Made by a program: the position numbers and the translations under genes | Notes under the pieces: model-generated | What the model saw: only the letters and a program-made list of their open reading frames with translations | Databases searched by the model: none | What the model was told of the DNA's origin: nothing | In this document: piece after piece, positions 7,848 to 16,530 of the stretch | Numbering within the stretch: the stretch's first letter is position 1 | How the letters are laid out: every line of letters starts with the position of its first letter | NCBI GenBank assembly: GCA_040381215.1 | Contig: JBEIHO010000002.1 | Coordinates: 1 to 64,000 of the forward strand | Reading direction: 5' to 3' | DNA from: SZUA-430 sp040381215 | GTDB lineage: Bacteria > Pseudomonadota > Alphaproteobacteria > Micropepsales > Micropepsaceae | Length of the DNA stretch: 64,000 bases

Positions 7848-8822
7848 TCAGCGGTCCTTGATGACGTGACGCGCGCGGATCCAGCGTACTGTCCCCGTCT
7901 TCGAGCGCATGACGATCGTCTCGCTGGTCATGAACCGGCCCGAGCGATGGATGCCGCGCAGCATCGAGCCGTCGGTGACGCCGGTTGCTGCAAACATGAC
8001 GTCGCCCGATGCCAAATCGAGCGTGCTGTACTTGCGATTGAAATCCTTGATGCCGATGCGGGCCGCCCGGCCGCGCTCGTCGTCATTGCGGAAGACCAGG
8101 CGACCCTGGATCTGTCCGCCGACGCAGCGCAGGGCCGCCGCAGCCAGCACGCCTTCCGGCGCGCCGCCCTGCCCCATGTAGATATCGATGCCGGTCTCCG
8201 GGTCGCTGGTGTGGATCACGCCGGCGATGTCGCCGTCGGAAATCAGGGCAACGGCAGCGCCGGCCTCGCGTACCTTGGCAATGATGTCGGCGTGACGCGG
8301 ACGATCAAGAATGCAGGCCTTGATCTCCTGCGGGCGCACGCCCTTGGCGCGCGCCAGTGCAAGGATGTTGTCGCGCGGGTCGGCGTCAAGGTCGACAATG
8401 CCCTCCGGATAGCCGCCACCGATGGCAATCTTGTCCATGTAGGTGTCCGGCGCGTGCAAAAGGCTGCCACCTTCGGCCACGGCTACGACGGCTAGCGCAT
8501 TGGCCATGGCCTTGGCCGTCAGGGTTGTTCCTTCCAGGGGATCGAGCGCGATGTCGACCTTGGGTCCTTTTCCAGTACCAACCTTTTCGCCAATGAACAG
8601 CATGGGGGCTTCGTCGCGCTCGCCCTCGCCGATGACGACCGTTCCGTCGAAATTGCACTGGTTCAGTGCGCGGCGCATGGCATCGACGGCTGCGCGATCG
8701 GCGTCGTGCTCGTTTCCGCGTCCGACCTGGTCGTAGGATGCAATCGCCGCGGCTTCGGTGACGCGTGCAAGTTCAAGCGTCAGGATGCGCTCAAGACCGT
8801 CGGACGTAATGATATCTGCCAT
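7848..8822 (-). CDS. glpX: Fructose-1,6-bisphosphatase class II, GlpX
   Basis: Hydrolyses fructose-1,6-bisphosphate to fructose-6-phosphate in gluconeogenesis; cytoplasmic, metal-dependent. It is 324 residues, typical of GlpX. Metal and phosphate motifs are visible: VVIGEGERDEAPML, DIALDPLEGTT, and later ALISDGDIAG. It starts 7 bases after the hom stop and ends 4 bases before recJ, so it is translated from the same message. Confidence 0.96.
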   Translation of the reverse strand: MADIITSDGLERILTLELARVTEAAAIASYDQVGRGNEHDADRAAVDAMRRALNQCNFDGTVVIGEGERDEAPMLFIGEKVGTGKGPKVDIALDPLEGTTLTAKAMANALAVVAVAEGGSLLHAPDTYMDKIAIGGGYPEGIVDLDADPRDNILALARAKGVRPQEIKACILDRPRHADIIAKVREAGAAVALISDGDIAGVIHTSDPETGIDIYMGQGGAPEGVLAAAALRCVGGQIQGRLVFRNDDERGRAARIGIKDFNRKYSTLDLASGDVMFAATGVTDGSMLRGIHRSGRFMTSETIVMRSKTGTVRWIRARHVIKDR

Positions 8823-8829
8823 GATTTCC

Positions 8830-10119
8830 TCAGAAGCGTTCTATGCGGACCATACAGGGTTGTTCCATGACCGTCCCAGTGGACACAATGGCGGCCAGGG
8901 CCTTGGCCATGGCGTCCTCGCGCGCCTCGTGGGTGATCATGACGACGGGCACGGCCTCGCCGGGTGACCTGCTGCGCTGCAGCATGGATTCGATGGAGAT
9001 CGCCTGGTCGGCGAGGCATCGCGACAGGACGGCGATGACGCCGGGACGATCGATCACGGTGAACCGCAGGTAGCAGGCGCCAACATGGCTCGCCAGCGGC
9101 ACGATTTCAGGGCGCGAGATCGTCGCGGCGGGTGCGCCGAAGGCTGGCAGGCGAACTCCACGCGCGATGTCGAGGATGTCCGCCATGACTGCCGAGGCCG
9201 TCGGGCCCGCTCCGGCGCCGCGGCCCTCGTAGACCGATTTTCCAACAAGGTCGCCCTCGGCAACGACCGCATTGAAGACGCCATCGACGTCGGCAAGCGG
9301 CGTGCCGTGCGGGACCATTGCAGGGTGCACGCGCTGGGTGATGCCGCGGCCATTGCGGGAGGCGATACCGAGCAGCTTGATGCGGAACCCGAACTCATCG
9401 GCGAAGGCGATGTCGTCGGGTGTGATGCGCTCAATACCCTCGACATGGATACCGTCGAGGGCTGGCGCGTTTCCGAAGGCCACGGCCGCCAGCAACGATA
9501 ATTTGTGAGCGGTGTCCATGCCGCCGATGTCGAAGGTGGGATCGGCCTCGGCATAGCCAAGCTTCTGCGCCTCGGCGAGCACGTCGCCGAAGCTGCGCCC
9601 CGAGGCTTCCATGGTTGTCAGGATATAATTGCAGGTTCCATTGAGAATGCCATAGACGCGCGAGATGCGGTTGGCACCCAACCCCTCGCGCAGGGCCTTG
9701 ATGATCGGAATGCCGCCGGCAACGGCTGCCTCGAAATTGAGGGCGAGGTTGCGCTGCTCGGCGGCCTTGGCCAGCGCGACGCCGTGATGCGCAAGCAGTG
9801 CCTTGTTGGCCGTGACTACGGGCAGTCCGCGCGCGATGGCGGCTTCGACAGAGGCCTTTGCGACACCGCCCTCGCCGCCCATCAACTCGACATAGAGGTC
9901 GATGTCGGCCGTGTTCGCCATCTCGACAGGATTGTCGAACCAGGTGACGCCAGCCATCGGGAACCCGCGATCCTTGCCCCGGGCGCGTGCCGAAACGGCG
10001 GCGAGTTGAAGCGGGCGTCCGCAGCGCGGTGCGAGGGCGAAGCCCTGCTCGCACAGGATACGTGCAACCGAGGCCCCGACTGTGCCGAGACCGGCGATGC
10101 CTACGCGAAGTGATTTCAT
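8830..10119 (-). CDS. hom: Homoserine dehydrogenase
   Basis: Reduces aspartate semialdehyde to homoserine on the way to threonine, methionine and isoleucine. From ATG 10119 it is 429 residues, the normal length. Visible features are the N-terminal NAD(P) motif GIAGLGTVGASV, the ANKALL segment, the family signature region GILNGTCNYILTTM, and a C-terminal ACT domain (about 350-429, YLRFTVIDRPGVIAVLS), which usually mediates threonine feedback inhibition. The frame stays open upstream, but that extension lies inside the preceding aminotransferase gene; the ATG overlaps that gene's TGA (ATGA), a coupling arrangement. Confidence 0.96.
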   Translation of the reverse strand: MKSLRVGIAGLGTVGASVARILCEQGFALAPRCGRPLQLAAVSARARGKDRGFPMAGVTWFDNPVEMANTADIDLYVELMGGEGGVAKASVEAAIARGLPVVTANKALLAHHGVALAKAAEQRNLALNFEAAVAGGIPIIKALREGLGANRISRVYGILNGTCNYILTTMEASGRSFGDVLAEAQKLGYAEADPTFDIGGMDTAHKLSLLAAVAFGNAPALDGIHVEGIERITPDDIAFADEFGFRIKLLGIASRNGRGITQRVHPAMVPHGTPLADVDGVFNAVVAEGDLVGKSVYEGRGAGAGPTASAVMADILDIARGVRLPAFGAPAATISRPEIVPLASHVGACYLRFTVIDRPGVIAVLSRCLADQAISIESMLQRSRSPGEAVPVVMITHEAREDAMAKALAAIVSTGTVMEQPCMVRIERF

Positions 10120-11336
10120 TGTGCTGCCGTGCGGTTTTGTATGGCCGCCAGGTCGATGGGCGGGGATGAGAGAAATTTGCGGACGTTGCGGGCGGCCTGA
10201 CGGATGCGATGCTCGTTCTCCACCAGGGCGATGCGGACGTGCGTGTCGCCGTATTCGCCGAAGCCGACGCCGGGCGCGACGGCGACCTTGGCGTGTTCCA
10301 GAAGCAGCTTCGAGAACTCCAGCGACCCGAGTGGACGGAACGGCTCGGGTATTGGGGCCCAGGCAAACATCGAAGCTTCGGGCGGCGGAATGTCCCATCC
10401 GGCGCGGGCGAAGCCGTCGACCAGGACGTCACGGCGCGACCTGTAGATTGCACGCATCTCGTCGACGCAGTCCTGCGGGCCGTTCAGTGCGGCCGCAGCG
10501 GCGACCTGGATGGGCGTGAAGGCGCCATAGTCGAGATAGGACTTGATGCGACCCAGCGCGTGGATCAGGCGCTCATTGCCGGCGGCAAACCCCATGCGCC
10601 AACCGGGCATGGCGTAGGTCTTGGACAGTGAGTTGAACTCAACCACCACGTCCTTGGCGCCCGGCACCTGCAGCATCGAGGGGGGCGGCGTGGCGCCGAA
10701 ATAGATCTCGGCATAGGCGAGGTCGGAGAGGACCCAGAGCCCCTTGGCCTTGGCGAACTTCACGACCTCGGCGTAGAAGTCGAGATCGACCACCTGCGCC
10801 GTCGGGTTGGAGGGGTAACTGACCACGACAGCCGTTGGCGGCGGTACAGCGTGGCGCACGGCACGCTCCATGCCGCGCAGGAACTGCTCGGGGCTTGATG
10901 CCTCGACGTGGCGGATCGAGGCGCCCGCGAGGATGAAGCCAAAGGCATGTATCGGATAGGACGGGTTTGGCACCAGGATCGTGTCACCCGGCGCGGTCAT
11001 GGCTTGCGCGAGATTGGCAAAGCCCTCCTTGGACCCGAGCGTTGCGATGACTTCCCGGTCGGGGTCGATCTTGACGCCGAAACGTCGGGCATAATAAGCG
11101 GCCATGGCCTTGCGCAGGCCCGGGATGCCACGCGACGACGAGTAGCGATTGGTCCGCGGGTTGGCCACGGTCTCCACGAGCTTGTCGACGATGTGCTTGG
11201 GCGTGGGCATGTCTGGATTGCCCATTCCGAAGTCGATGATGTCCTCGCCAGCCGCCCTCGCCTTCGCCTTGAGACGATTGACCTCTTCGAACACATAGGG
11301 TGGCAGGCGCTTGATGCGCAGGAACTCAGTCGTCAC
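10116..11336 (-). CDS. PLP-dependent class I/II aminotransferase (AlaC / LL-DAP aminotransferase type)
   Basis: Fold-type I aminotransferase of 406 residues. The PLP-binding lysine lies in FNSLSKTYAMPGWRMGFAAG near residue 245. Other landmarks are the N-terminal FGMGNPDMPTP, SYPSNPTAQVV near 165 and the C-terminal arginine region THVRIALVENEHRIRQA. Such genes next to hom are often annotated as LL-diaminopimelate or alanine aminotransferase; the true substrate cannot be settled from sequence. It overlaps hom by four bases, which points to a role in aspartate-family or branched amino acid metabolism. Confidence 0.88.
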   Translation of the reverse strand: MTTEFLRIKRLPPYVFEEVNRLKAKARAAGEDIIDFGMGNPDMPTPKHIVDKLVETVANPRTNRYSSSRGIPGLRKAMAAYYARRFGVKIDPDREVIATLGSKEGFANLAQAMTAPGDTILVPNPSYPIHAFGFILAGASIRHVEASSPEQFLRGMERAVRHAVPPPTAVVVSYPSNPTAQVVDLDFYAEVVKFAKAKGLWVLSDLAYAEIYFGATPPPSMLQVPGAKDVVVEFNSLSKTYAMPGWRMGFAAGNERLIHALGRIKSYLDYGAFTPIQVAAAAALNGPQDCVDEMRAIYRSRRDVLVDGFARAGWDIPPPEASMFAWAPIPEPFRPLGSLEFSKLLLEHAKVAVAPGVGFGEYGDTHVRIALVENEHRIRQAARNVRKFLSSPPIDLAAIQNRTAAQ

Positions 11337-11368
11337 GGACGGCAGACCCTCCTTGAATCGGGGCGGTG

Positions 11369-11848
11369 CTATCTTGAGCCGTCAGGCTCTTTGGTCTTTG
11401 CCGCCGGCGCTGCCGGCGGGGGCGGTGCCGCGGGTGCGGCGCCTGCGCGCAGTTCCTCCGCCGAATGCTTGGCGTGATCCCGGTCTGCGACCAGGCCGTC
11501 CACGATTTCCCGACGCTGCGATTCGGTGGTCGTCAGCTCGCGTGCCGCCGGCTGGCTCCCGACTTTCGGGAATTCGGTCGGGGCGTCGGCCTTCTGGATG
11601 CGCGGTGCGGGTTCTTCCTCGGCAAGGGGATCGATGACGTCGCTGGAGACAGCGGCTGGCGCGGAGGCAGGCTTCACCACCGTGGCCGTCTCCGGCTTTT
11701 TCGCGGCTGTATCAGCGGGCTTTGCAGCATCCGTCACGCCGTCAACCCAGGTTGACGGCTTCGTCCATTCCGGCATGGTCGAGCAACCGGCAAGCAGGCC
11801 CACTGAAACGGCCACGATCAGCATTCTCAAATCAAGGCGCGTCATCAC
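11369..11848 (-). CDS. Proline/alanine-rich lipoprotein of unknown function
   Basis: A 159-residue predicted lipoprotein. The signal peptide ends in the lipobox VGLLAGC (Cys near residue 22). The mature part is low-complexity Ala/Pro/Lys with a conserved-looking block, FPKVGSQPAARELTTTES followed by VDGLVADRDHAKHSAEEL, which I have seen in cell-envelope proteins of Rhodospirillales; the C-terminus is poly-Ala/Pro. The stop lies 32 bases before the aminotransferase start, so it may share that transcript. Envelope location is clear, function is not. Start may be ATG 11848 or the next codon. Confidence 0.7.
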   Translation of the reverse strand: MMTRLDLRMLIVAVSVGLLAGCSTMPEWTKPSTWVDGVTDAAKPADTAAKKPETATVVKPASAPAAVSSDVIDPLAEEEPAPRIQKADAPTEFPKVGSQPAARELTTTESQRREIVDGLVADRDHAKHSAEELRAGAAPAAPPPPAAPAAKTKEPDGSR

Positions 11849-12058
11849 GCGTCAGCTCCAGGATGTTTGGCGCCGGAGCTACCATGCTCCGACGCAATGT
11901 CCAGCCGCAATTTTGCGCCAAAGCGGACTGAAACTCCACCTTTAATATTGGTTGGATAAAGGCGTAAAAGTACGCATGCGTTCGCCGCACCCCGTTCGCC
12001 CGCTTGCTTGCGAAACCGGAGGGGGACGGCCGCCGTCAGGACCGCCTTGGAGACCATC

Positions 12059-13855
12059 ATGCAGGACAGGACCAGCAAGACCTCGTTTCAGGTCAAGGAC
12101 CCCGCGGAATTTTCGCGCAACATGATCAAGGTCGCCATCCAGAGCCAGCGCCTCGTTACCGAGTTCATGAAAGCGCAAGCCAAGAGCCCGGCGCAACCTG
12201 GCTCTGCAGACCCCCTCAATCTCGGACAGACTTTCATCGATTTCCTAAGCCAAGCGATGCGCCACCCGGGACACTTCGTCGAAGCCAACATCAAGCTTTG
12301 GCATGAATATCTCAATCTCTGGCAGCACACGGCGCGGCGTCTCATGGGCGAGGATACGCAGCCCGTGATCGAGCCGAGTGCCGGTGACAAGCGATTCAAG
12401 GATCGCGACTGGAGCGAAAACCAGGTCTTCGACTTCATCAAGCAGTCCTACCTGCTTTCGGCGCGGTGGCTGCAGTCCACGATGGGCGACGTGCAGGGGC
12501 TGGACGAAAAGACCCGCAAGCGCGTTGACTTCTACACCAAGCAGTTCGCGGATGCCCTGAGCCCCTCGAACTTCCTGTTCACGAACCCGGAAGTCATGCG
12601 GGTGACGATGGAAAGCAATGGCGAGAACCTCGTCCGGGGCCTCGACAACCTCCTGCGCGACCTCGAGCGCGGCAAGGGACAGCTTGCGATCACGCAGACC
12701 GACATGGACTATTTCGAGGTTGGTCGCAACCTCGCCCTCACCCCCGGCAAGGTCGTCTACCAGAATGACCTGCTGCAGCTGATCCAGTATGAGCCGACGA
12801 CCGAGCAGCAGTACCGTCGGCCGCTCGTTATCTTCCCGCCGTGGATCAACAAGTTCTACATCCTGGATCTCGGGGAGAAGAATTCATTCGTCAAATGGGC
12901 CACCGCGCGAGGCTACATCGTTTTTGTCGCTTCCTGGGTCAATCCCGACGAGCGGTTGGCGCAGAAGACCTTCGAGGACTACATGCGCGAGGGAATATTC
13001 GGCGCCCTCGATGCCATCGAAAAGGCAACCGGCGAAAAGGAAGTAAACGCCATAGGCTACTGCATCGGAGGAACGCTGCTGTCGGCCACCCTCGCCTACA
13101 TGGCCGCCAAGGGTGACACCCGTATCAAGTCAGCGACTTTCTTCGCCGCGCAGGCTGATTTCTCCGAGGCGGGCGACCTGCAGGTTTTCATCGATGACGC
13201 GCAGCTTGCGTCGATGGAAGAGATGATGAAGGCGCAAGGCGGGTATCTCGATGGCTCGCAGATGGCAACCACCTTCAACATGTTGCGATCCAATGACCTG
13301 ATCTGGAGCTTTGTCGTCAACAATTACCTGCTCGGGCGTGACCCGATGCGCTTCGACCTGCTTTACTGGAACTCGGATGCGACGCGCATGCCGATCCAGA
13401 TGCACCTGTTCTATCTGCGCGAGTGCTATCGCGACAACAACCTGTCGCGCGGACGCATGGTTCTTGGCGGCGAGACGCTGGACCTGTCGAAAGTGAAGAT
13501 CCCGATGTACCTGCAATCCTCGCGCGAGGATCACATTGCTCCCTTCAGGTCGGTCTATAAGTCGACGAAGCTGTTCAAGGGGCCGGTGACCTTCATGATG
13601 GCCGGATCAGGGCATATCGCGGGCGTCATCAATCACCCCGATGCAAAGAAGTACCAGTACTGGACCAACGACGCCCTGCCCGACACGGTCGAGGAGTGGA
13701 TCGCGGGTGCGTCGGAGACGCCAGGCTCGTGGTGGCCACACTGGGACAAGTGGCTCTCGGAAAAATCGGGCGACATGGTGCCGGCACGAAAGCCCGGCAA
13801 GGGCAAACTCAAGGCGATCGAGGATGCTCCGGGAAGCTATGCAAAGATGAAGTGA
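12059..13855 (+). CDS. phaC: Class I poly(3-hydroxyalkanoate) synthase PhaC
   Basis: Polymerises hydroxyacyl-CoA into carbon-storage polyester granules. From ATG 12059 (GGAG 6-9 bases upstream) it is 598 residues, the class I size. The N-terminal PhaC domain is followed by an alpha/beta-hydrolase core. The catalytic triad is visible: Cys335 in the lipase-like box GYCIGGTLL, Asp491 in SSREDHIAP, and His519 in GSGHIAGVIN. An in-frame extension to 12008 has no ribosome site. It is divergent from the lipoprotein gene. No phaA, phaB or phasin gene lies nearby. Confidence 0.96.
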   Translation: MQDRTSKTSFQVKDPAEFSRNMIKVAIQSQRLVTEFMKAQAKSPAQPGSADPLNLGQTFIDFLSQAMRHPGHFVEANIKLWHEYLNLWQHTARRLMGEDTQPVIEPSAGDKRFKDRDWSENQVFDFIKQSYLLSARWLQSTMGDVQGLDEKTRKRVDFYTKQFADALSPSNFLFTNPEVMRVTMESNGENLVRGLDNLLRDLERGKGQLAITQTDMDYFEVGRNLALTPGKVVYQNDLLQLIQYEPTTEQQYRRPLVIFPPWINKFYILDLGEKNSFVKWATARGYIVFVASWVNPDERLAQKTFEDYMREGIFGALDAIEKATGEKEVNAIGYCIGGTLLSATLAYMAAKGDTRIKSATFFAAQADFSEAGDLQVFIDDAQLASMEEMMKAQGGYLDGSQMATTFNMLRSNDLIWSFVVNNYLLGRDPMRFDLLYWNSDATRMPIQMHLFYLRECYRDNNLSRGRMVLGGETLDLSKVKIPMYLQSSREDHIAPFRSVYKSTKLFKGPVTFMMAGSGHIAGVINHPDAKKYQYWTNDALPDTVEEWIAGASETPGSWWPHWDKWLSEKSGDMVPARKPGKGKLKAIEDAPGSYAKMK

Positions 13856-13862
13856 ACCGTTG

Positions 13863-13884
13863 CCGGCGACAATGAAGTCGCCGG
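13863..13884. other. Hairpin after phaC
   Basis: CCGGCGAC-AATGAA-GTCGCCGG, a perfect 8-bp stem starting 8 bases after the phaC stop. No T-run follows, so it may be a weak or Rho-assisted terminator or a 3'-end stabiliser. Confidence 0.4.
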
Positions 13885-13946
13885 GTTCACGGGATGAGCC
13901 TTTTGCTTCGGTTCTTCAGGCGAATGAGTGCACTGTCACCGCAAGT

Positions 13947-15116
13947 CTAATTCATGAGGCGCAGGGCGCCGCGAATGCGCACGGCAAGTTCGGCAAAGGC
14001 CTTCTTGATCTGGTCGGGCGAGTCGGCGGAATAGAACATGCCGGGTGATGCGCACTTTTCCAGGGCTGGGCCCAGCTTGGTGAAGTGCGGCCGGACATAA
14101 TGCTCGAAGGCGCCATCGCCCTTGAGTTCCACGTAGCGCAGCTGGATCACGGCAACGCTTATGCCGCGCGCCTTGATATCCTCGCAAGGCGTGTTGCTGA
14201 TCGGGCCTGAGCTGATGCGGTTCCAGTCAAACTGCATGCCGTCGGACACGATGATGACGAAATTGCGTGGGCGATCCTTTGTGCCGTCACCGTTCTGGGA
14301 TGGCAGCGTGCCCTTGCCCGTGTTGAGCGTAGGTGTCAGCAACGAGGCGCTATTCCAGCTATTGTGCACAATGCCGCTGAGCTTGAAATTCGACACCGCG
14401 TTTCTTGCTTCGGTGAAATTGTCGGTCATCGTAAGACGCGGCTCGAATGTCCTGCTCATGCCGGCAAGGCTGTATCGCACGACCTGGCCATCAAGCTGGA
14501 CATCCTTGATCGTGTCCATGAGCATCGCGACATTCTGCTTCATCAGGTCGATCCTGAGCTTGATTCCCTTCGCATGCGCCTTGTCCGTTGATGTGGGCGC
14601 GCTTCCCATGTGGCAGGCGAAGGCGCAACCGGTCAGTTTGCGCAACGCGTCGCGGTCGGCTTCCGTTGCAGCAACACCCATCGACGCCGACGCATCAAGC
14701 CACAGCGATATGTCCATGGAACCACCGATCTCGATACCGGCTGTCGTCTGACCGGTCACGTCCATGGAACTGGTGCCAAGGATCCCGGCGAATGCCAGGG
14801 GAGCCGCGGCGGAGAAACTCGCAACAGCAGAGCGCTCGTTCCCGCTGCCGGAAAATGTGATGTTGAATGTCGGTGACAGCGCGGCTATCTCGGGCGTGAG
14901 GGTTGCGTTGAAGGTTGCCTTGGCCACCTTGGCGCGCTGGTCGTCAGGGGTTGTCTCGGACAGGGCAGCCAGCGTGGCCGCATCCAGCGCATCCTGCAAT
15001 TGCATGCGCGTCGACAGCACTTTCGTCACGTCCACGGCCATCCCGATGGCGATCATCAGGGGCAGCAGGGCGAGGGCGAACATGATCGCCACATTACCGG
15101 ATTTATCGCGCAACAT
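13947..15116 (-). CDS. TadG-like pilus-assembly / von Willebrand factor A protein (copy 1)
   Basis: A 389-residue exported protein. The N-terminal motif DKSGNVAIMFALALLPLMIA is the TadE/TadG-like single membrane anchor. A VWA-type domain follows with a MIDAS-like DASASMG near residue 140 and SDGMQFDW further on. A CAFACH cysteine/histidine insert near 165 may bind a metal or form a disulphide. Start is ATG 15116, with AAGAGG 9 bases upstream; a TTG three codons earlier is less likely. It is clearly paralogous to the next gene. No other tad/cpa pilus gene is in the window. Confidence 0.82.
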   Translation of the reverse strand: MLRDKSGNVAIMFALALLPLMIAIGMAVDVTKVLSTRMQLQDALDAATLAALSETTPDDQRAKVAKATFNATLTPEIAALSPTFNITFSGSGNERSAVASFSAAAPLAFAGILGTSSMDVTGQTTAGIEIGGSMDISLWLDASASMGVAATEADRDALRKLTGCAFACHMGSAPTSTDKAHAKGIKLRIDLMKQNVAMLMDTIKDVQLDGQVVRYSLAGMSRTFEPRLTMTDNFTEARNAVSNFKLSGIVHNSWNSASLLTPTLNTGKGTLPSQNGDGTKDRPRNFVIIVSDGMQFDWNRISSGPISNTPCEDIKARGISVAVIQLRYVELKGDGAFEHYVRPHFTKLGPALEKCASPGMFYSADSPDQIKKAFAELAVRIRGALRLMN

Positions 15117-15245
15117 GAGGGGCAACCTCTTCTTAAGGCTCTGCGCAATATGAGACGCGGTGGGTGAATTTTGTGTTTACGCGCCCTGCTCGTTGAACAC
15201 AGGGTTAACACCTTCATTGCCGAATTTGGCTAGATTTAATCTCTG

Positions 15246-16409
15246 TCAATTCATCAGCCGCAACGCGCCGCGGATTCGCACGGCCAGTTCGGCGAAGGCC
15301 TCCTGTATCTGCTGGGGAGTGTCGGCCGAATAGAACATGCCAGGTGAGGCGCAAGCCTGGAGTGCGGGACCCAGATCATTGAAGCGCGGAGCGACCCAGT
15401 GCTCGTAGTGCACGTTGCCGGGATCAGGGACGTAGCGCAGCTGAATGACGGCGACAGGAATGCCTCGGCTCTTGATGCTTTCGCAGGCGGATGTGCCGAT
15501 CGGGCCCGGGGCGATGCTATGCCAGTCGAATTGCATTCCGTCGGAGACGATCACGACGAAATTGCGGGGGCTCTCGGTTGTTCCATCGCCATTCTGGGCG
15601 GGCAGACTGCCCTTCGCCGTGTTCAGCGCCGGGGTCAGGCGTGAGGCGCTCTGGCTGTGGGTTGTGCCGCTCAGGGAGAAATTCTCGACAGCCGTGTGAA
15701 GGGCCTCGTAGTCCTCGGAAAGGGCGATCCTGGGCTCGAATGTCCGTGCCATGCCGGACAGGCTGTAGCGCACCACTTGCTCGGGCAACTGGACTGCGCG
15801 GATCTTCTCCATGAGCGCCAGCACATTCTGCTTCATCAGGTCGATCCTGAGGGTGATGCCGTTGTCGTGGGCCTTCTTCTGCGAGGATGGGGGGCCATCC
15901 ATGTGGCAGGCAAAGAAGCAGCCAGTCAGCGCCTTCAGCTTGTCGCGGTCGACCTCTGTCGCCGCGACGCCCATGGAGGCGGACGAGTCCAGCCACAGGT
16001 GGATATCCATCGCGCCGCCGATCGCAATGCCCGATGACGTCTGACCGGACACGTCCATGGTTTCCATGCCGAGAATGCCGGCAAAGGCCAGGGGCATGTC
16101 CACCGTGAAGGAGGCGGTCGCCGACTTGTTGTTGCCCAGCTCCGTTATCGAAATGCTGAATTGCGGTGACAGGTCGCGAAGGTTTTCCGGAAGGCTCGAG
16201 AGGAATGTCGTCTGTGCCACCTGCTCGCGCAGGTGCGAGGGGGTCGTTTCGGCGAGGGCTGCAAGTGCCGCCGCATCGAGCGCGTCCTGCATCCTGGTTT
16301 TCGTCGACATGACATTGCCAATATCGACAGCCACGCCGATGGCGAGCAGCAGCGGCACAAGGCACAGCGCGAACATGATGGCGACGTTGCCAGAGCGGTC
16401 ACGAAGCAA
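15246..16409 (-). CDS. TadG-like / von Willebrand factor A protein (copy 2), TTG start
   Basis: Paralogue of the downstream gene with the same layout: N-terminal anchor RDRSGNVAIMFALCLVPLLL, VWA region with DSSASMG, CFFACHMDG insert, SDGMQFDW, and an almost identical C-terminus AVRIRGALRLMN. The start is best placed at TTG 16409 (387 residues): GGAGG (16418-16422) is 8 bases away and the codon aligns exactly with the ATG of copy 1. The longer ATG frame from 16496 has no ribosome site. A 129-bp gap separates it from copy 1, so each may have its own promoter. Confidence 0.82.
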   Translation of the reverse strand: MLRDRSGNVAIMFALCLVPLLLAIGVAVDIGNVMSTKTRMQDALDAAALAALAETTPSHLREQVAQTTFLSSLPENLRDLSPQFSISITELGNNKSATASFTVDMPLAFAGILGMETMDVSGQTSSGIAIGGAMDIHLWLDSSASMGVAATEVDRDKLKALTGCFFACHMDGPPSSQKKAHDNGITLRIDLMKQNVLALMEKIRAVQLPEQVVRYSLSGMARTFEPRIALSEDYEALHTAVENFSLSGTTHSQSASRLTPALNTAKGSLPAQNGDGTTESPRNFVVIVSDGMQFDWHSIAPGPIGTSACESIKSRGIPVAVIQLRYVPDPGNVHYEHWVAPRFNDLGPALQACASPGMFYSADTPQQIQEAFAELAVRIRGALRLMN

Positions 16410-16530
16410 AGGCGAACCCTCCAATTCCAGCGATCCGCTAAAATTGGAACGGTCAGAGTGAATATTCCGTTGATGCGGCCAGCTTGCTCCTATCAAGCTT
16501 AACGCGGCCGGAATTGCGCGGCTTACCGCT

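Noticed and set aside
10120..10398. N-terminal extension of homoserine dehydrogenase
   Set aside because: It lies inside the aminotransferase gene; the ATG at 10119 gives the normal family length and couples to the upstream stop.
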